This document shows, piece after piece, positions 1-6,129 of a stretch of DNA of 7,845 bases. The notes beneath the pieces are model-generated. The model was not told the origin of the DNA. It saw only the letters and a list, made by a program, of their open reading frames with translations, and did not search any database. Source of the DNA: Burkholderiaceae bacterium (GTDB lineage: Bacteria; Pseudomonadota; Gammaproteobacteria; Burkholderiales; Burkholderiaceae_E); NCBI GenBank assembly GCA_019428955.1, contig JAHYJF010000165.1, positions 1 to 7,845 on the forward strand, written 5' to 3'. A program made the translations under genes and the position numbers. How positions within the stretch are numbered: position 1 is the first letter of the stretch; every line of letters starts with the position of its first letter.

Positions 1-1
1 T

Positions 2-127
2 CCAGCGCCGGCGCAAATCCCCGCAAACGCCTTCCACAACCTCATCAACTCCGATCCCAAGTCAAGAAAAACCTCGCTTCGAACCAAAAACAGCGTCGTC
101 AGCGACGTGATGAAATATGCGGGCTAG
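2..127 (+). CDS. Possible C-terminal fragment of an unrecognised protein
   Basis: The frame starting at base 2 is open from the window edge to a TAG at 125-127, giving about 41 residues and ending in RTKNSVVSDVMKYAG. About 70% of third codon positions are G or C, in line with the real genes here, and the residue mix (polar and basic, ending in a plausible amphipathic helix) looks like a genuine protein tail. I do not recognise the family, and the start lies outside the window. It points toward the transposase remnant, so it may be a gene whose end was left beside the insertion sequence. The opposite strand also has an open stretch across part of this interval, so the strand choice is not certain. 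Confidence 0.35.
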   Translation, partial: PAPAQIPANAFHNLINSDPKSRKTSLRTKNSVVSDVMKYAG

Positions 128-216
128 ATAGAGGTCGCGAAGTGTGTAGCGACTCTGCAGACGCCACCGTTCAAACGCTTTGCCTGAACCCTCAGCGCCC
201 AGTCTGACGATGTACA

Positions 217-440
217 CTCCGCGACCGGCGCCTTGTGCTGCGAGACCTGTTCGAGCCGGTGATCGATCAACCCAGCCAGCCCCTCCTCGTCGTAGCGCAC
301 CAGGTAACGCCGAAACGTCCTCTCACACACCCCAGCAGGCTGGCCGCTTCGCACTGCCTCAGACGACCTTCTTGCCAGCCCCCATACGCCTCATCGAATC
401 GCATCTTCCGGATCTCCCGTAGCAACTCTGTCCGCTTCAT
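217..440 (-). pseudogene. ISNCY-like transposase, frameshifted N-terminal remnant
   Basis: Read on the minus strand from ATG at 440, the product begins MKRTELLREIRKMRFDEAYG, recalled as typical of ISNCY-type transposases, followed by a helix-turn-helix segment. The reading frame changes at a run of four C on the plus strand (330-333). Before it the frame reads EAASLLG; after it the next frame continues VCERTFRRYLVRYDEEGLAG and on to HKAPVAE. One extra G in that run would restore a single frame, so this is a one-base deletion. Similarity ends near 217, after about 75 codons, where a full transposase would have several hundred. Family naming is from memory of the N-terminal motif and was not checked by a search. 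An upstream in-frame ATG at 482 is also open, but 440 matches the usual protein start. Confidence 0.65.
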
Positions 441-462
441 CTTGTCCCCCTCCGGGGACAAG
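441..462. repeat. Perfect 9-bp inverted repeat just upstream of the transposase remnant
   Basis: CTTGTCCCC (441-449) and GGGGACAAG (454-462) are exact reverse complements around a 4-base loop. The repeat sits directly in front of the ATG at 440 on the minus strand, so in the transposase mRNA it would fold over or next to the ribosome-binding region. That could limit transposase translation, or it could be a transposase-binding site; the sequence does not decide. Confidence 0.5.
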
Positions 463-468
463 TCTGAA

Positions 469-511
469 ACCGGACAGATCATTTGCTACAACACCGGACA
501 GACTACTTGCT
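469..511. repeat. Pair of 19-bp direct repeats at the left insertion-sequence end
   Basis: Copies at 469-487 and 493-511 match at 16 of 19 positions. Each starts ACCGGACAGA and ends TTGCT, and they are 24 bp apart start to start. Paired subterminal repeats like this often serve as transposase-binding sites, so I take them as the end of the element to which the 217-440 remnant belongs. Confidence 0.5.
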
Positions 512-534
512 CGCTACAGTATTCATGATTCCAA

Positions 535-563
535 TTGACAGCTGAACCCTGCCTCGCTAGCCT
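535..563 (+). promoter_or_regulatory. Candidate sigma70-type promoter of the operon
   Basis: A perfect -35 hexamer TTGACA (535-540) is followed, after the ideal 17-bp spacer, by TAGCCT (558-563), a weak -10 keeping 3 of 6 consensus bases (first T, A and last T). Transcription would begin near 570, giving a leader of about 85 bases before the amidase ATG at 655. The -35 box lies only about 24 bp outside the insertion-sequence end. The weak -10 makes this provisional, but a dyad operator exactly at the expected start supports it. Confidence 0.4.
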
Positions 564-570
564 AGATGTC

Positions 571-587
571 AACTGGTCTGACCGGTT
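571..587. promoter_or_regulatory. Candidate FadR/GntR-type operator
   Basis: AACTGGTC T GACCGGTT is a 17-bp dyad centred on 579 with 7 of 8 arm pairs matching. It differs at one base from the published Escherichia coli FadR consensus AACTGGTCNGACCAGTT and keeps the TGGT-n-ACC core shared by operators of FCD-domain GntR regulators. It would start right after the predicted transcription start, a normal place for repression. No regulator gene lies in the window, so the protein that binds is unknown; in betaproteobacteria it is more likely another FCD-type GntR protein than FadR itself. Confidence 0.5.
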
Positions 588-654
588 CGACCATTGTAAC
601 GTGCGAGTCGCATTTTGGTCGCCTTCTTTACCCTGCGGAGGACGATTCCCAGCT

Positions 655-2232
655 ATGGACAAGCTCTTCGAGCGCTTCGCGCGCGCTGTCGACGGCATGG
701 CTGGCATAGGCGGATACCCGCATACCGGTCGGCATCAGGAATGGCTCGATCGGCTTGAGGTCAATTTGCCCGAGCTGAGCGTCTTAGACGAATTGCGGCC
801 ACAGCCGGAACTCGGCTACCTGACGCAGCCGCATGCAGACATCACATCTGGCGGCATACCGATTTCCCACGATGACGACGATGGCGGTGGCATCGCTGCC
901 ATCGCGCGCGCCGCGCGTGCCGCACCCGCGAGGGCTGCCGAGTCCGCGAAGACGGCCTTGGCCGCCGCGCGCCAGCAGAGCGACCTGAGAGCCTTCATCA
1001 GTCTCGCCGATGAGAAGACGCTCGATGAGTCCGCCGCCTCCGCCGCACGCCGCCTGCGCGAGGGCGCACCGATGCCACTGATGGGCGTCCCGCTCGCCAT
1101 CAAGGATCTCATGGCGGTGGCCGGTTTTCCGCAGACCGACGGCAGTGGTGGACCGATGCCGCAGCCCTCGACTCACGACGCCGAAGTCGTGGCGCGGCTG
1201 CGCAACGCCGGCGCTCTGGTCATCGGCACGACCAACCTGCACGAACTCGCCTACGGCATCACCAGCCAAAACCCGCACAACGGTTGGGTCGTCAACCCGC
1301 GAGGCTCGGAGTACATTCCGGGAGGCTCCAGCGGCGGATCCGCCGCTGCTGTCGCAGCCGGTATCGTCAGGTTAGCGCTGGGAACCGATACCGCTGGGTC
1401 AATCCGCCTACCGGCTTCGTGTTGCGGAGTGGTCGGGTTCAAGCCGAGCTTCGATGCGGTTCCGCGCAACGGTGCGCAGACGCTGGGTGCGAGCCTCGAT
1501 CACATCGGCCCGATCGCCGCCAGCGTGGCCGACGCCGCACTCGCGTACTCGATAATGGCAGGACAACATGCAAGCACCGTGAGCGGCGAGTCGTTGGCTG
1601 GCTTGCGCGTGGGCATCCCGCTCAACTACTTCTTTGACCCGCTGTCGGCAGACGTGGCGCGCGCGGTGAGCGCCGTGCTTGAACGGATGCGCGGCGATGG
1701 CGCCGAGCTGGTCGAGATCGAATTCCCCGGAGTCGAGAACAGCGCCGCACTGCAGTTCGTGACCCTGTGCAGCGAGGCGACCGATCACCACTGGCAACGC
1801 CTCTGCGAACGTCCCGAGACGCTGGGTGCCGATGTGCGCGTACGCCTGGAAATGGGCCAATTCCTGCCGGCCACCTGGTATGTGCGGGCGCAGCGCGGCC
1901 GCGCCGCATTGGCTGCGATGTTTGAGACGGCGTCGCGCGGTGTGGACGTACTGCTCACCCCGACTCTGCGCATCGAGCCGCCGCGCTCCAACGTGAGCGC
2001 ACCGAAGCTCGGCAATCGAACAATCCCATTACACACTGCGATCACTTCGCTCACCATGCCATTCAACCTGACCGGCATGCCGGCGCTGACAATGCCCTGC
2101 GGAAACGGGGACAACGGTCTGCCGATCGGTGTACAGATCGCCGGTCGCCGCGGCGATGATTGGCGGGTGTTGAACGTCTCTGCACGACTAGAAGCCTTAC
2201 TGGCCATAAACCCATGGAGGAGGATTTCATGA
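655..2232 (+). CDS. Amidase-signature family hydrolase
   Basis: This 525-residue protein is a probable cytoplasmic amidase: it should hydrolyse a carbon-nitrogen amide bond and release ammonia or an amine. The Lys/cis-Ser/Ser triad is complete: Lys150 in GVPLAIKDL, Ser225 in PGGSSGGSAAA and Ser249 in GTDTAGSIRLPASCCG. The spacings 75 and 24 equal those of fatty acid amide hydrolase. Similarity to the family starts near residue 79; residues 1-78 are an extension of unknown role ending in an Asp4-Gly3 stretch. I chose ATG 655, with GGAGGA 12 bases upstream, over an in-frame TTG at 535 because the latter lies in the promoter -35 box. It lacks the extra C-terminal domain of AtzF-type allophanate hydrolases, so the substrate stays open. 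It is the first gene of the operon and overlaps the binding-protein gene by ATGA. It could also be annotated as a GatA-like amidotransferase subunit, but no gatB or gatC is nearby. Confidence 0.88.
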   Translation: MDKLFERFARAVDGMAGIGGYPHTGRHQEWLDRLEVNLPELSVLDELRPQPELGYLTQPHADITSGGIPISHDDDDGGGIAAIARAARAAPARAAESAKTALAAARQQSDLRAFISLADEKTLDESAASAARRLREGAPMPLMGVPLAIKDLMAVAGFPQTDGSGGPMPQPSTHDAEVVARLRNAGALVIGTTNLHELAYGITSQNPHNGWVVNPRGSEYIPGGSSGGSAAAVAAGIVRLALGTDTAGSIRLPASCCGVVGFKPSFDAVPRNGAQTLGASLDHIGPIAASVADAALAYSIMAGQHASTVSGESLAGLRVGIPLNYFFDPLSADVARAVSAVLERMRGDGAELVEIEFPGVENSAALQFVTLCSEATDHHWQRLCERPETLGADVRVRLEMGQFLPATWYVRAQRGRAALAAMFETASRGVDVLLTPTLRIEPPRSNVSAPKLGNRTIPLHTAITSLTMPFNLTGMPALTMPCGNGDNGLPIGVQIAGRRGDDWRVLNVSARLEALLAINPWRRIS

Positions 2233-3440
2233 GAAATCTGCATCGCTTCGCAATCGCTGCATCGGCCGCCGCCTTTGCAGTCGTCGCCTATGCCGCCGAA
2301 CCCATTCTAATCGGCGTTAGCATCGCGCAGTCGCCACCGGGCTCCGTCGTGCAGGGCGTTCAGATCAAGGACGGAGTCGAGATTGTCGTCAAGATGCTCA
2401 ACGACAAAGGCGGCGTACTCGGCCGCCCGCTCAAGCTTATCTACGAGGACAACCAGGGCGTTCCCGAGAAAGGCCGCGCGGCCACCGAGAAACTAATCAC
2501 GCGCGACAAGGTCGTGGCCGTGACCGGCGGGCATCAGAGTTCGGTCTGCCTGGCCGAAGTCGAAGTGGCGCACCGCTACATGACGCCGTACATCAACACC
2601 AATTGCTGGTCCGACGACGTCCGCAAGAAGGGCTATGCAAACGTTTTCAATCCCGGCAACTACAACACGCGCGTCTCGTCTGCAATGGCCGAGACGATCG
2701 CCGCATTGAAGGTCAAGAGCGTGATTGCATTCGCCGAGAACACCGACTACGGCATCGGACAAGCGAAGCTGCTCGGCGAGTTCCTGCAGAAGAACGCACC
2801 CCAGACCGAGTACAAGTACATCGCGCTCGATCGGGCCGGCAAGGACTTCACTCCGGCGGTGTTGCCGCTGCGGGCGAGCCCGCCTGATCTGGTGGTGAAC
2901 ATCATGCTGCCGCCGGCCGCCTACATCCTGATGAACCAGCTCTACGAACAGGGCGTAGCGCCCAGCGCGAAGACGGCGTTCTACGACGGCGCGGGGATTG
3001 CCGACTATCCGGACTTTTGGTCGAACGTCAAGGAAGCGGGCAAGTACATGCTGGCATTCGGCCTGTACCACCAGGCAATGCCGATTCCCCCACTCGGAAA
3101 GGAAGTCGCCGACATCTACCAGAAACAGTCCAAGAGCGAACCGAATCGCCTGATCTTCCAGGCCGCCGATTCGATACTGCTGATCGCGCGTGCGATCGAA
3201 CAGTCCAAGTCCACCGACAGCGCGGCCATGATCAAGGCGCTGCAGGCTATGCAGTTTGAGGGCGTACGCGGCAAGTTCTCGTTCTCGCAGGAACCAGGCT
3301 ACAAGTATCAGCAGTGGGTCGAAATCCCGTTCGTGACCTACCAGCTGACCGAAGTGAACCAACCGGTCAGCAAAACCGCGTTGATCCAGACCTCGGGGCA
3401 CCCGCTGCAGATTGACAAGGTGATCAAGCCGGCCAAGTGA
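2229..3440 (+). CDS. Periplasmic substrate-binding protein of a Liv-type ABC transporter
   Basis: The 403-residue product captures the substrate in the periplasm and delivers it to the LivH/LivM permease pair encoded next. Residues 1-22 form a signal peptide: basic MRNLHR, a hydrophobic alanine-rich core, and an AYA cleavage site before AEPILIG. There is no lipobox cysteine, so the mature protein should be soluble. The mature part has the type I fold of the LivK/AmiC/UrtA superfamily: the opening strand ILIGVSIAQ, the NDKGGVLGRPLKLIYEDNQ segment (58-76), the hinge-side VVAVTGGHQSSVCLAE (95-110) with likely ligand-contacting serines 104-105, and NTDYGIGQAK (171-180). Start ATG 2229 has a strong AGGAGG 5 bases upstream and overlaps the amidase stop. 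Pairing with an amidase and an AllA protein suggests an amide or ureide ligand rather than leucine; this is inference. The product of a longer frame from GTG 2160 would bury the signal peptide. Confidence 0.92.
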   Translation: MRNLHRFAIAASAAAFAVVAYAAEPILIGVSIAQSPPGSVVQGVQIKDGVEIVVKMLNDKGGVLGRPLKLIYEDNQGVPEKGRAATEKLITRDKVVAVTGGHQSSVCLAEVEVAHRYMTPYINTNCWSDDVRKKGYANVFNPGNYNTRVSSAMAETIAALKVKSVIAFAENTDYGIGQAKLLGEFLQKNAPQTEYKYIALDRAGKDFTPAVLPLRASPPDLVVNIMLPPAAYILMNQLYEQGVAPSAKTAFYDGAGIADYPDFWSNVKEAGKYMLAFGLYHQAMPIPPLGKEVADIYQKQSKSEPNRLIFQAADSILLIARAIEQSKSTDSAAMIKALQAMQFEGVRGKFSFSQEPGYKYQQWVEIPFVTYQLTEVNQPVSKTALIQTSGHPLQIDKVIKPAK

Positions 3441-3478
3441 TAGCACGGCTTTCTCCAATCGCATAGCGCCGAAAGAAT

Positions 3479-3504
3479 CGCGCCGCGGGCTCGCCCGCGG
3501 CGCG
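3479..3504. promoter_or_regulatory. Strong stem-loop between binding-protein and permease genes
   Basis: CGCGCCGCGGGC (3479-3490) and GCCCGCGGCGCG (3493-3504) are perfect reverse complements of 12 bp separated by TC, so the stem closes on a small loop. No run of T follows, so it is not an ordinary intrinsic terminator. It sits between the stop of the binding-protein gene (3440) and the GTG at 3518, in the only sizeable gap of the operon, and ends 2 bases before the GGGAG ribosome-binding site (3507-3511) of livH. Stem-loops in this position protect the 3' end of upstream binding-protein mRNA in other transport operons, such as malE-malF. A role here is inferred. Confidence 0.6.
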
Positions 3505-3517
3505 CTGGGAGATACTA

Positions 3518-4408
3518 GTGCTCGCTCTGGACCTGTTCGTCAACGGCCTGATCATCGGCCTTTACTACGCCCTGATGGCCGTCGGTCTGACCATGATCTT
3601 CGGAATTTTGAAGATCGTGAACTTCGCGCACGGCGAGTTCTACATGATCGGTGCCTACACTTACACCCTGGTGTCGCTTGCCTTGGGCGTATCGCCGTGG
3701 CTCGCGCTGCCTGCGGCAGCGGCCGCTGGAGCGCTGCTCGGTTGGGCCACCGAGCGCTGGTTGATGCGCCCGCTGTACGCAGGTTACGGCTCGTGGGCCC
3801 TGATGAAGGATGAGTACGCGGTGGTGGTCACCTTCGGGCTGTCCCTGCTGCTGATCAACCTGGTCGACAAGGTCGTGGGGCCGTATCCGATTCGCGGTCC
3901 GTCGTTGTCGAGCGTGACCCGCATGACGATCGGACCCTTCATGGCCAGCGGACAGAAGTTGATCACAGCGGGCGTGGCCATCGTGCTCCTGATTGGTCTG
4001 GCGCTGTTCATCAAACGCTCATTATGGGGACGCCAGGTTCAGGCGGTGGCGCAAAACCGGCTGGGCGCGTCGATCGCCGGCATCGACACCGCGCGGGCGA
4101 GCAGCATCATCTTCATGACCTCCGGTGTGCTCGCCGCATTGGCCGGCGCGCTGCTCGCGCCGATCATCAACGCTTCGCCAGACATCGGCGTGTTCCCGGC
4201 GGTCAAATCGTACGTGATCGTGGTAATCGGCGGTATGGGCTCGATCCCTGGCAGCATCGTCGCGGCAATTGCGTTAGGTGTGCTCGAGAGCTTCGGCGCG
4301 GTCTACATCTCGTACGACTACCGCGACACTTTCGGTCTGGTGCTGCTGATCCTGGTCCTGTTGTTCCGCCCGCAAGGGCTGTTCGGCGAGCGCGCTCGGG
4401 AGGTATAG
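3518..4408 (+). CDS. livH: LivH-type ABC transporter permease
   Basis: The 296-residue inner-membrane protein is one of the two channel-forming subunits of the importer. Family marks in order are NFAHGEFYMIGAY (35-47), the loop GRQVQAVAQNRLGASIAGID (171-190) that contacts the ATPases, GGMGSIPGSIVAAIALG (238-254), and the C-terminal FRPQGLFG (283-290). Hydrophobic stretches near 5-30, 50-76, 101-118, 148-165, 196-214, 230-257 and 271-285 fit a LivH topology, and the length is normal. An uncommon stretch YGSWALMKDEY occupies about 90-100, between the second and third hydrophobic blocks. The start is GTG, with GGGAG 6 bases before it; no better start exists. livM follows 3 bases after the stop. 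The gene name reflects family membership only; the substrate is probably not leucine. Confidence 0.92.
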   Translation: MLALDLFVNGLIIGLYYALMAVGLTMIFGILKIVNFAHGEFYMIGAYTYTLVSLALGVSPWLALPAAAAAGALLGWATERWLMRPLYAGYGSWALMKDEYAVVVTFGLSLLLINLVDKVVGPYPIRGPSLSSVTRMTIGPFMASGQKLITAGVAIVLLIGLALFIKRSLWGRQVQAVAQNRLGASIAGIDTARASSIIFMTSGVLAALAGALLAPIINASPDIGVFPAVKSYVIVVIGGMGSIPGSIVAAIALGVLESFGAVYISYDYRDTFGLVLLILVLLFRPQGLFGERAREV

Positions 4409-4411
4409 GCC

Positions 4412-5395
4412 ATGGACTCCCCGCAACATCCGAACTTCCTGCGCAACAAGCTGACGCAGGAAATGCGCCTGTCGCTCGTCTTCCTGGCGGCGCTGGCGCT
4501 GGTCCCGCTGACGGTGTCTTCACCGTACTGGCTCGGCGTGCTGATCGTAAGCATGTATTTCGCTATGCTCTCGGTCGGCTGGAACCTGTTGGCTGGCTAC
4601 ACCGGCCAGTTCTCTCTGGCGCCTGCCGCCTTCGCGATGCTGGGCGGCTACACGACAGCGCTGCTCGCGTATCACTGGAAAGTGCCGCTGTGGATCGGGT
4701 TACCGATGGCGGCAGTCGTGCCCGGATTGATCGGGTTGGTCCTGGGCCGCATCGTGTTGAGACTCTCCGGACCTTATCTGGCGCTCACGACGCTGTCCTT
4801 TGCCGAGATCGTTCGGCTCGTGATCTACAACTCGATCAACTTCACGCGCGGGGATCAGGGCTTGAATGTGCCGGGAATGCTGGAGAACCGGGTAGGCAAC
4901 TACTACCTGTTTCTCGCGGCGCTCGCCGCCGTCACAGCGCTGGTGTTCGCGCTGTTGCGCTCGCCCACCGGCCGCTTCCTGCAGGCGATCCGGGACGATG
5001 AAATCGGCGCGGCCAGCCGCGGCATCGACACCGTGCGCACCAAGACGCTGGCTTTCCTGATCAGTTGCGCGATCTGCGGCTTCGCCGGCGGACTGTACGG
5101 CAGCTTTGCGCGACTGGTGAGTCCGGAACTCGGGCTGCTCTCGCAGACCGGCATCGTCATCGCGATGGTTGTAATCGGCGGCATGGGCACGCTGGTTGGT
5201 CCGCTAATCGGCGCCGTTCTGGTCTATGTGGGATCGGAATTGCTGCGCGAAGTCGGCAATATCCAGATGATCGTATTCGCGCTCTTGGTAATCGTGTTCG
5301 CGCGCTTCTTCAGCGAGGGTCTGTGGGGGCTGGCGCGCCAGGCTGTCGCGCGTCGCCGGACTCCGGCACCGGCCGTCGCCAAGGATGAGGAATGA
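4412..5395 (+). CDS. livM: LivM-type ABC transporter permease
   Basis: The 327-residue protein is the second membrane subunit, pairing with LivH. Recognisable segments are NLLAGYTGQFSLAPAAFAMLGGY (58-80), GPYLALTTLSFAEIVRL (120-136), the ATPase-coupling loop GRFLQAIRDDEIGAASRGID (187-206), VVIGGMGTLVGPLIGA (253-268) and the C-terminal FARFFSEGLWGL (296-307), the counterpart of the family's FxPRGLWGL ending. The final 20 residues are a basic, proline- and alanine-rich tail likely to be cytoplasmic. GGGAGG (4398-4403) stands 8 bases before the ATG. The stop overlaps livG by ATGA, which favours coupled translation and balanced amounts of permease and ATPase. Confidence 0.92.
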   Translation: MDSPQHPNFLRNKLTQEMRLSLVFLAALALVPLTVSSPYWLGVLIVSMYFAMLSVGWNLLAGYTGQFSLAPAAFAMLGGYTTALLAYHWKVPLWIGLPMAAVVPGLIGLVLGRIVLRLSGPYLALTTLSFAEIVRLVIYNSINFTRGDQGLNVPGMLENRVGNYYLFLAALAAVTALVFALLRSPTGRFLQAIRDDEIGAASRGIDTVRTKTLAFLISCAICGFAGGLYGSFARLVSPELGLLSQTGIVIAMVVIGGMGTLVGPLIGAVLVYVGSELLREVGNIQMIVFALLVIVFARFFSEGLWGLARQAVARRRTPAPAVAKDEE

Positions 5396-6129
5396 CACTG
5401 CTGCAGATACAGGACGTCGAGAAGCTCTTCGGGGGGCTGCACGCCGTCAACCAAGCCAGTTTCGACGTGGAGCAAGGCGAACTGGTGGGCTTGATCGGCC
5501 CGAACGGATCGGGCAAGACCACTTTGCTCAACGTGCTCTCGGGGCTCATGACCGCGAACGCGGGGCAGGTGCTGCTGGACGGCCACAGCGTGCTTGGGAT
5601 GACCCCAACGAAACTCACGCGGCTGGGCGTGCTGCGGATGTTTCAGATGACGCGGGTCTTCACCCGCGTTAGCGCACTCGACAACCTGATCGTCTGTGGG
5701 CTCGCCATGGGGCTCAACGAGCCGAAGGCCACGGCGCGCGCGATAGAGTTGCTTGAGGAGTTGCAGCTTACCCATGTGATGCATCTCGACGGTGGACAGT
5801 TGTCGGGTGGCCAGAAGAAACTGCTCGAATTCGGCGCGTGTTTCATGGTGCAGCCACGCCTGGCGCTGCTCGATGAACCGTTCGCGGCTGTGCACCCCGT
5901 GATGAAGGAGACGATGGCGGCGTTCATTAGACGCCGCAGCGCCGGCGGCCAGACCTTCATTCTGGTCAGCCACGACATGCCGGTGGTGGTCGAGCTGTGC
6001 GCGCGCGCAGTCTGCATGAATGCGGGCAAGGTTCTGGCGGACGGCCCAACCGAGCAGGTGCTCAACGACCCGGCCGTCATGGAAGCCTACCTTGGCACGG
6101 AAGCGCTCGAGGGGCACGAACATGCCTGA
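5392..6129 (+). CDS. livG: LivG-type ABC transporter ATP-binding protein
   Basis: This 245-residue cytoplasmic ATPase powers the importer as one half of a LivG/LivF pair. It has Walker A GPNGSGKT (36-43), the Q-loop glutamine 85 in RMFQMTRVF, signature LSGGQ (137-141), Walker B LALLDEP (157-163) with the catalytic Glu162, and switch His194 in LVSHD. All catalytic residues are present. Two details are unusual: the signature helix runs KKLLEFGACFMVQP where QRRLEIARAL is common, and the D-loop region after Walker B reads FAAVHP rather than the usual AAGLNP. The ATG is preceded by AAGGA (5381-5385) at 6 bases and overlaps the livM stop. The substrate class follows from the operon, not from the ATPase itself. 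Confidence 0.92.
   Translation: MTLLQIQDVEKLFGGLHAVNQASFDVEQGELVGLIGPNGSGKTTLLNVLSGLMTANAGQVLLDGHSVLGMTPTKLTRLGVLRMFQMTRVFTRVSALDNLIVCGLAMGLNEPKATARAIELLEELQLTHVMHLDGGQLSGGQKKLLEFGACFMVQPRLALLDEPFAAVHPVMKETMAAFIRRRSAGGQTFILVSHDMPVVVELCARAVCMNAGKVLADGPTEQVLNDPAVMEAYLGTEALEGHEHA

Larger units (their letters stand above)
217..511 (-). mobile_element. Remnant of an ISNCY-like insertion sequence (5' end only)
   Basis: This interval joins a broken transposase N-terminus (217-440) to an element end with a perfect inverted repeat (441-462) and a pair of direct repeats (469-511). Only about 75 codons of transposase remain; the DDE catalytic part and the other end are missing, so the element cannot move by itself. 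The inner edge near 217 is where similarity to the transposase stops. From 128 to 216 I see no gene I can support. The outer edge near 511 is judged from the last direct repeat; no target-site duplication can be shown because the other end is absent. Confidence 0.55.

Noticed and set aside
63..215. Minus-strand open stretch ending FHHVADDAVFGSK
   Set aside because: It has no start, does not join the transposase by similarity and overlaps the better-looking plus-strand tail; chance openness cannot be excluded.
535..654. In-frame TTG start giving the amidase 40 more residues
   Set aside because: The TTG is part of a perfect -35 box, the added residues do not resemble a protein family I know, and ATG 655 has a GGAGGA site ahead of it.
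2160..2228. GTG-initiated longer form of the binding protein
   Set aside because: It would place 23 residues ahead of a good signal peptide and lies inside the amidase gene; ATG 2229 has the strong ribosome-binding site.
655..2232. Amidase as AtzF allophanate hydrolase
   Set aside because: It lacks the additional C-terminal domain and ends soon after the amidase core, and there is no cyanuric acid or biuret gene beside it.
2493..3464. Minus-strand open frame of 323 residues
   Set aside because: It is the antisense of the binding-protein gene with no recognisable domain or start signal.
3479..3504. Stem-loop as an intrinsic transcription terminator
   Set aside because: No T-run follows, and a terminator would cut the permease genes off from their binding protein.
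6020..6121. Longer LivF start
   Set aside because: The added part overlaps livG in another frame and gives no LivF-like residues; ATG 6122 gives the family length.
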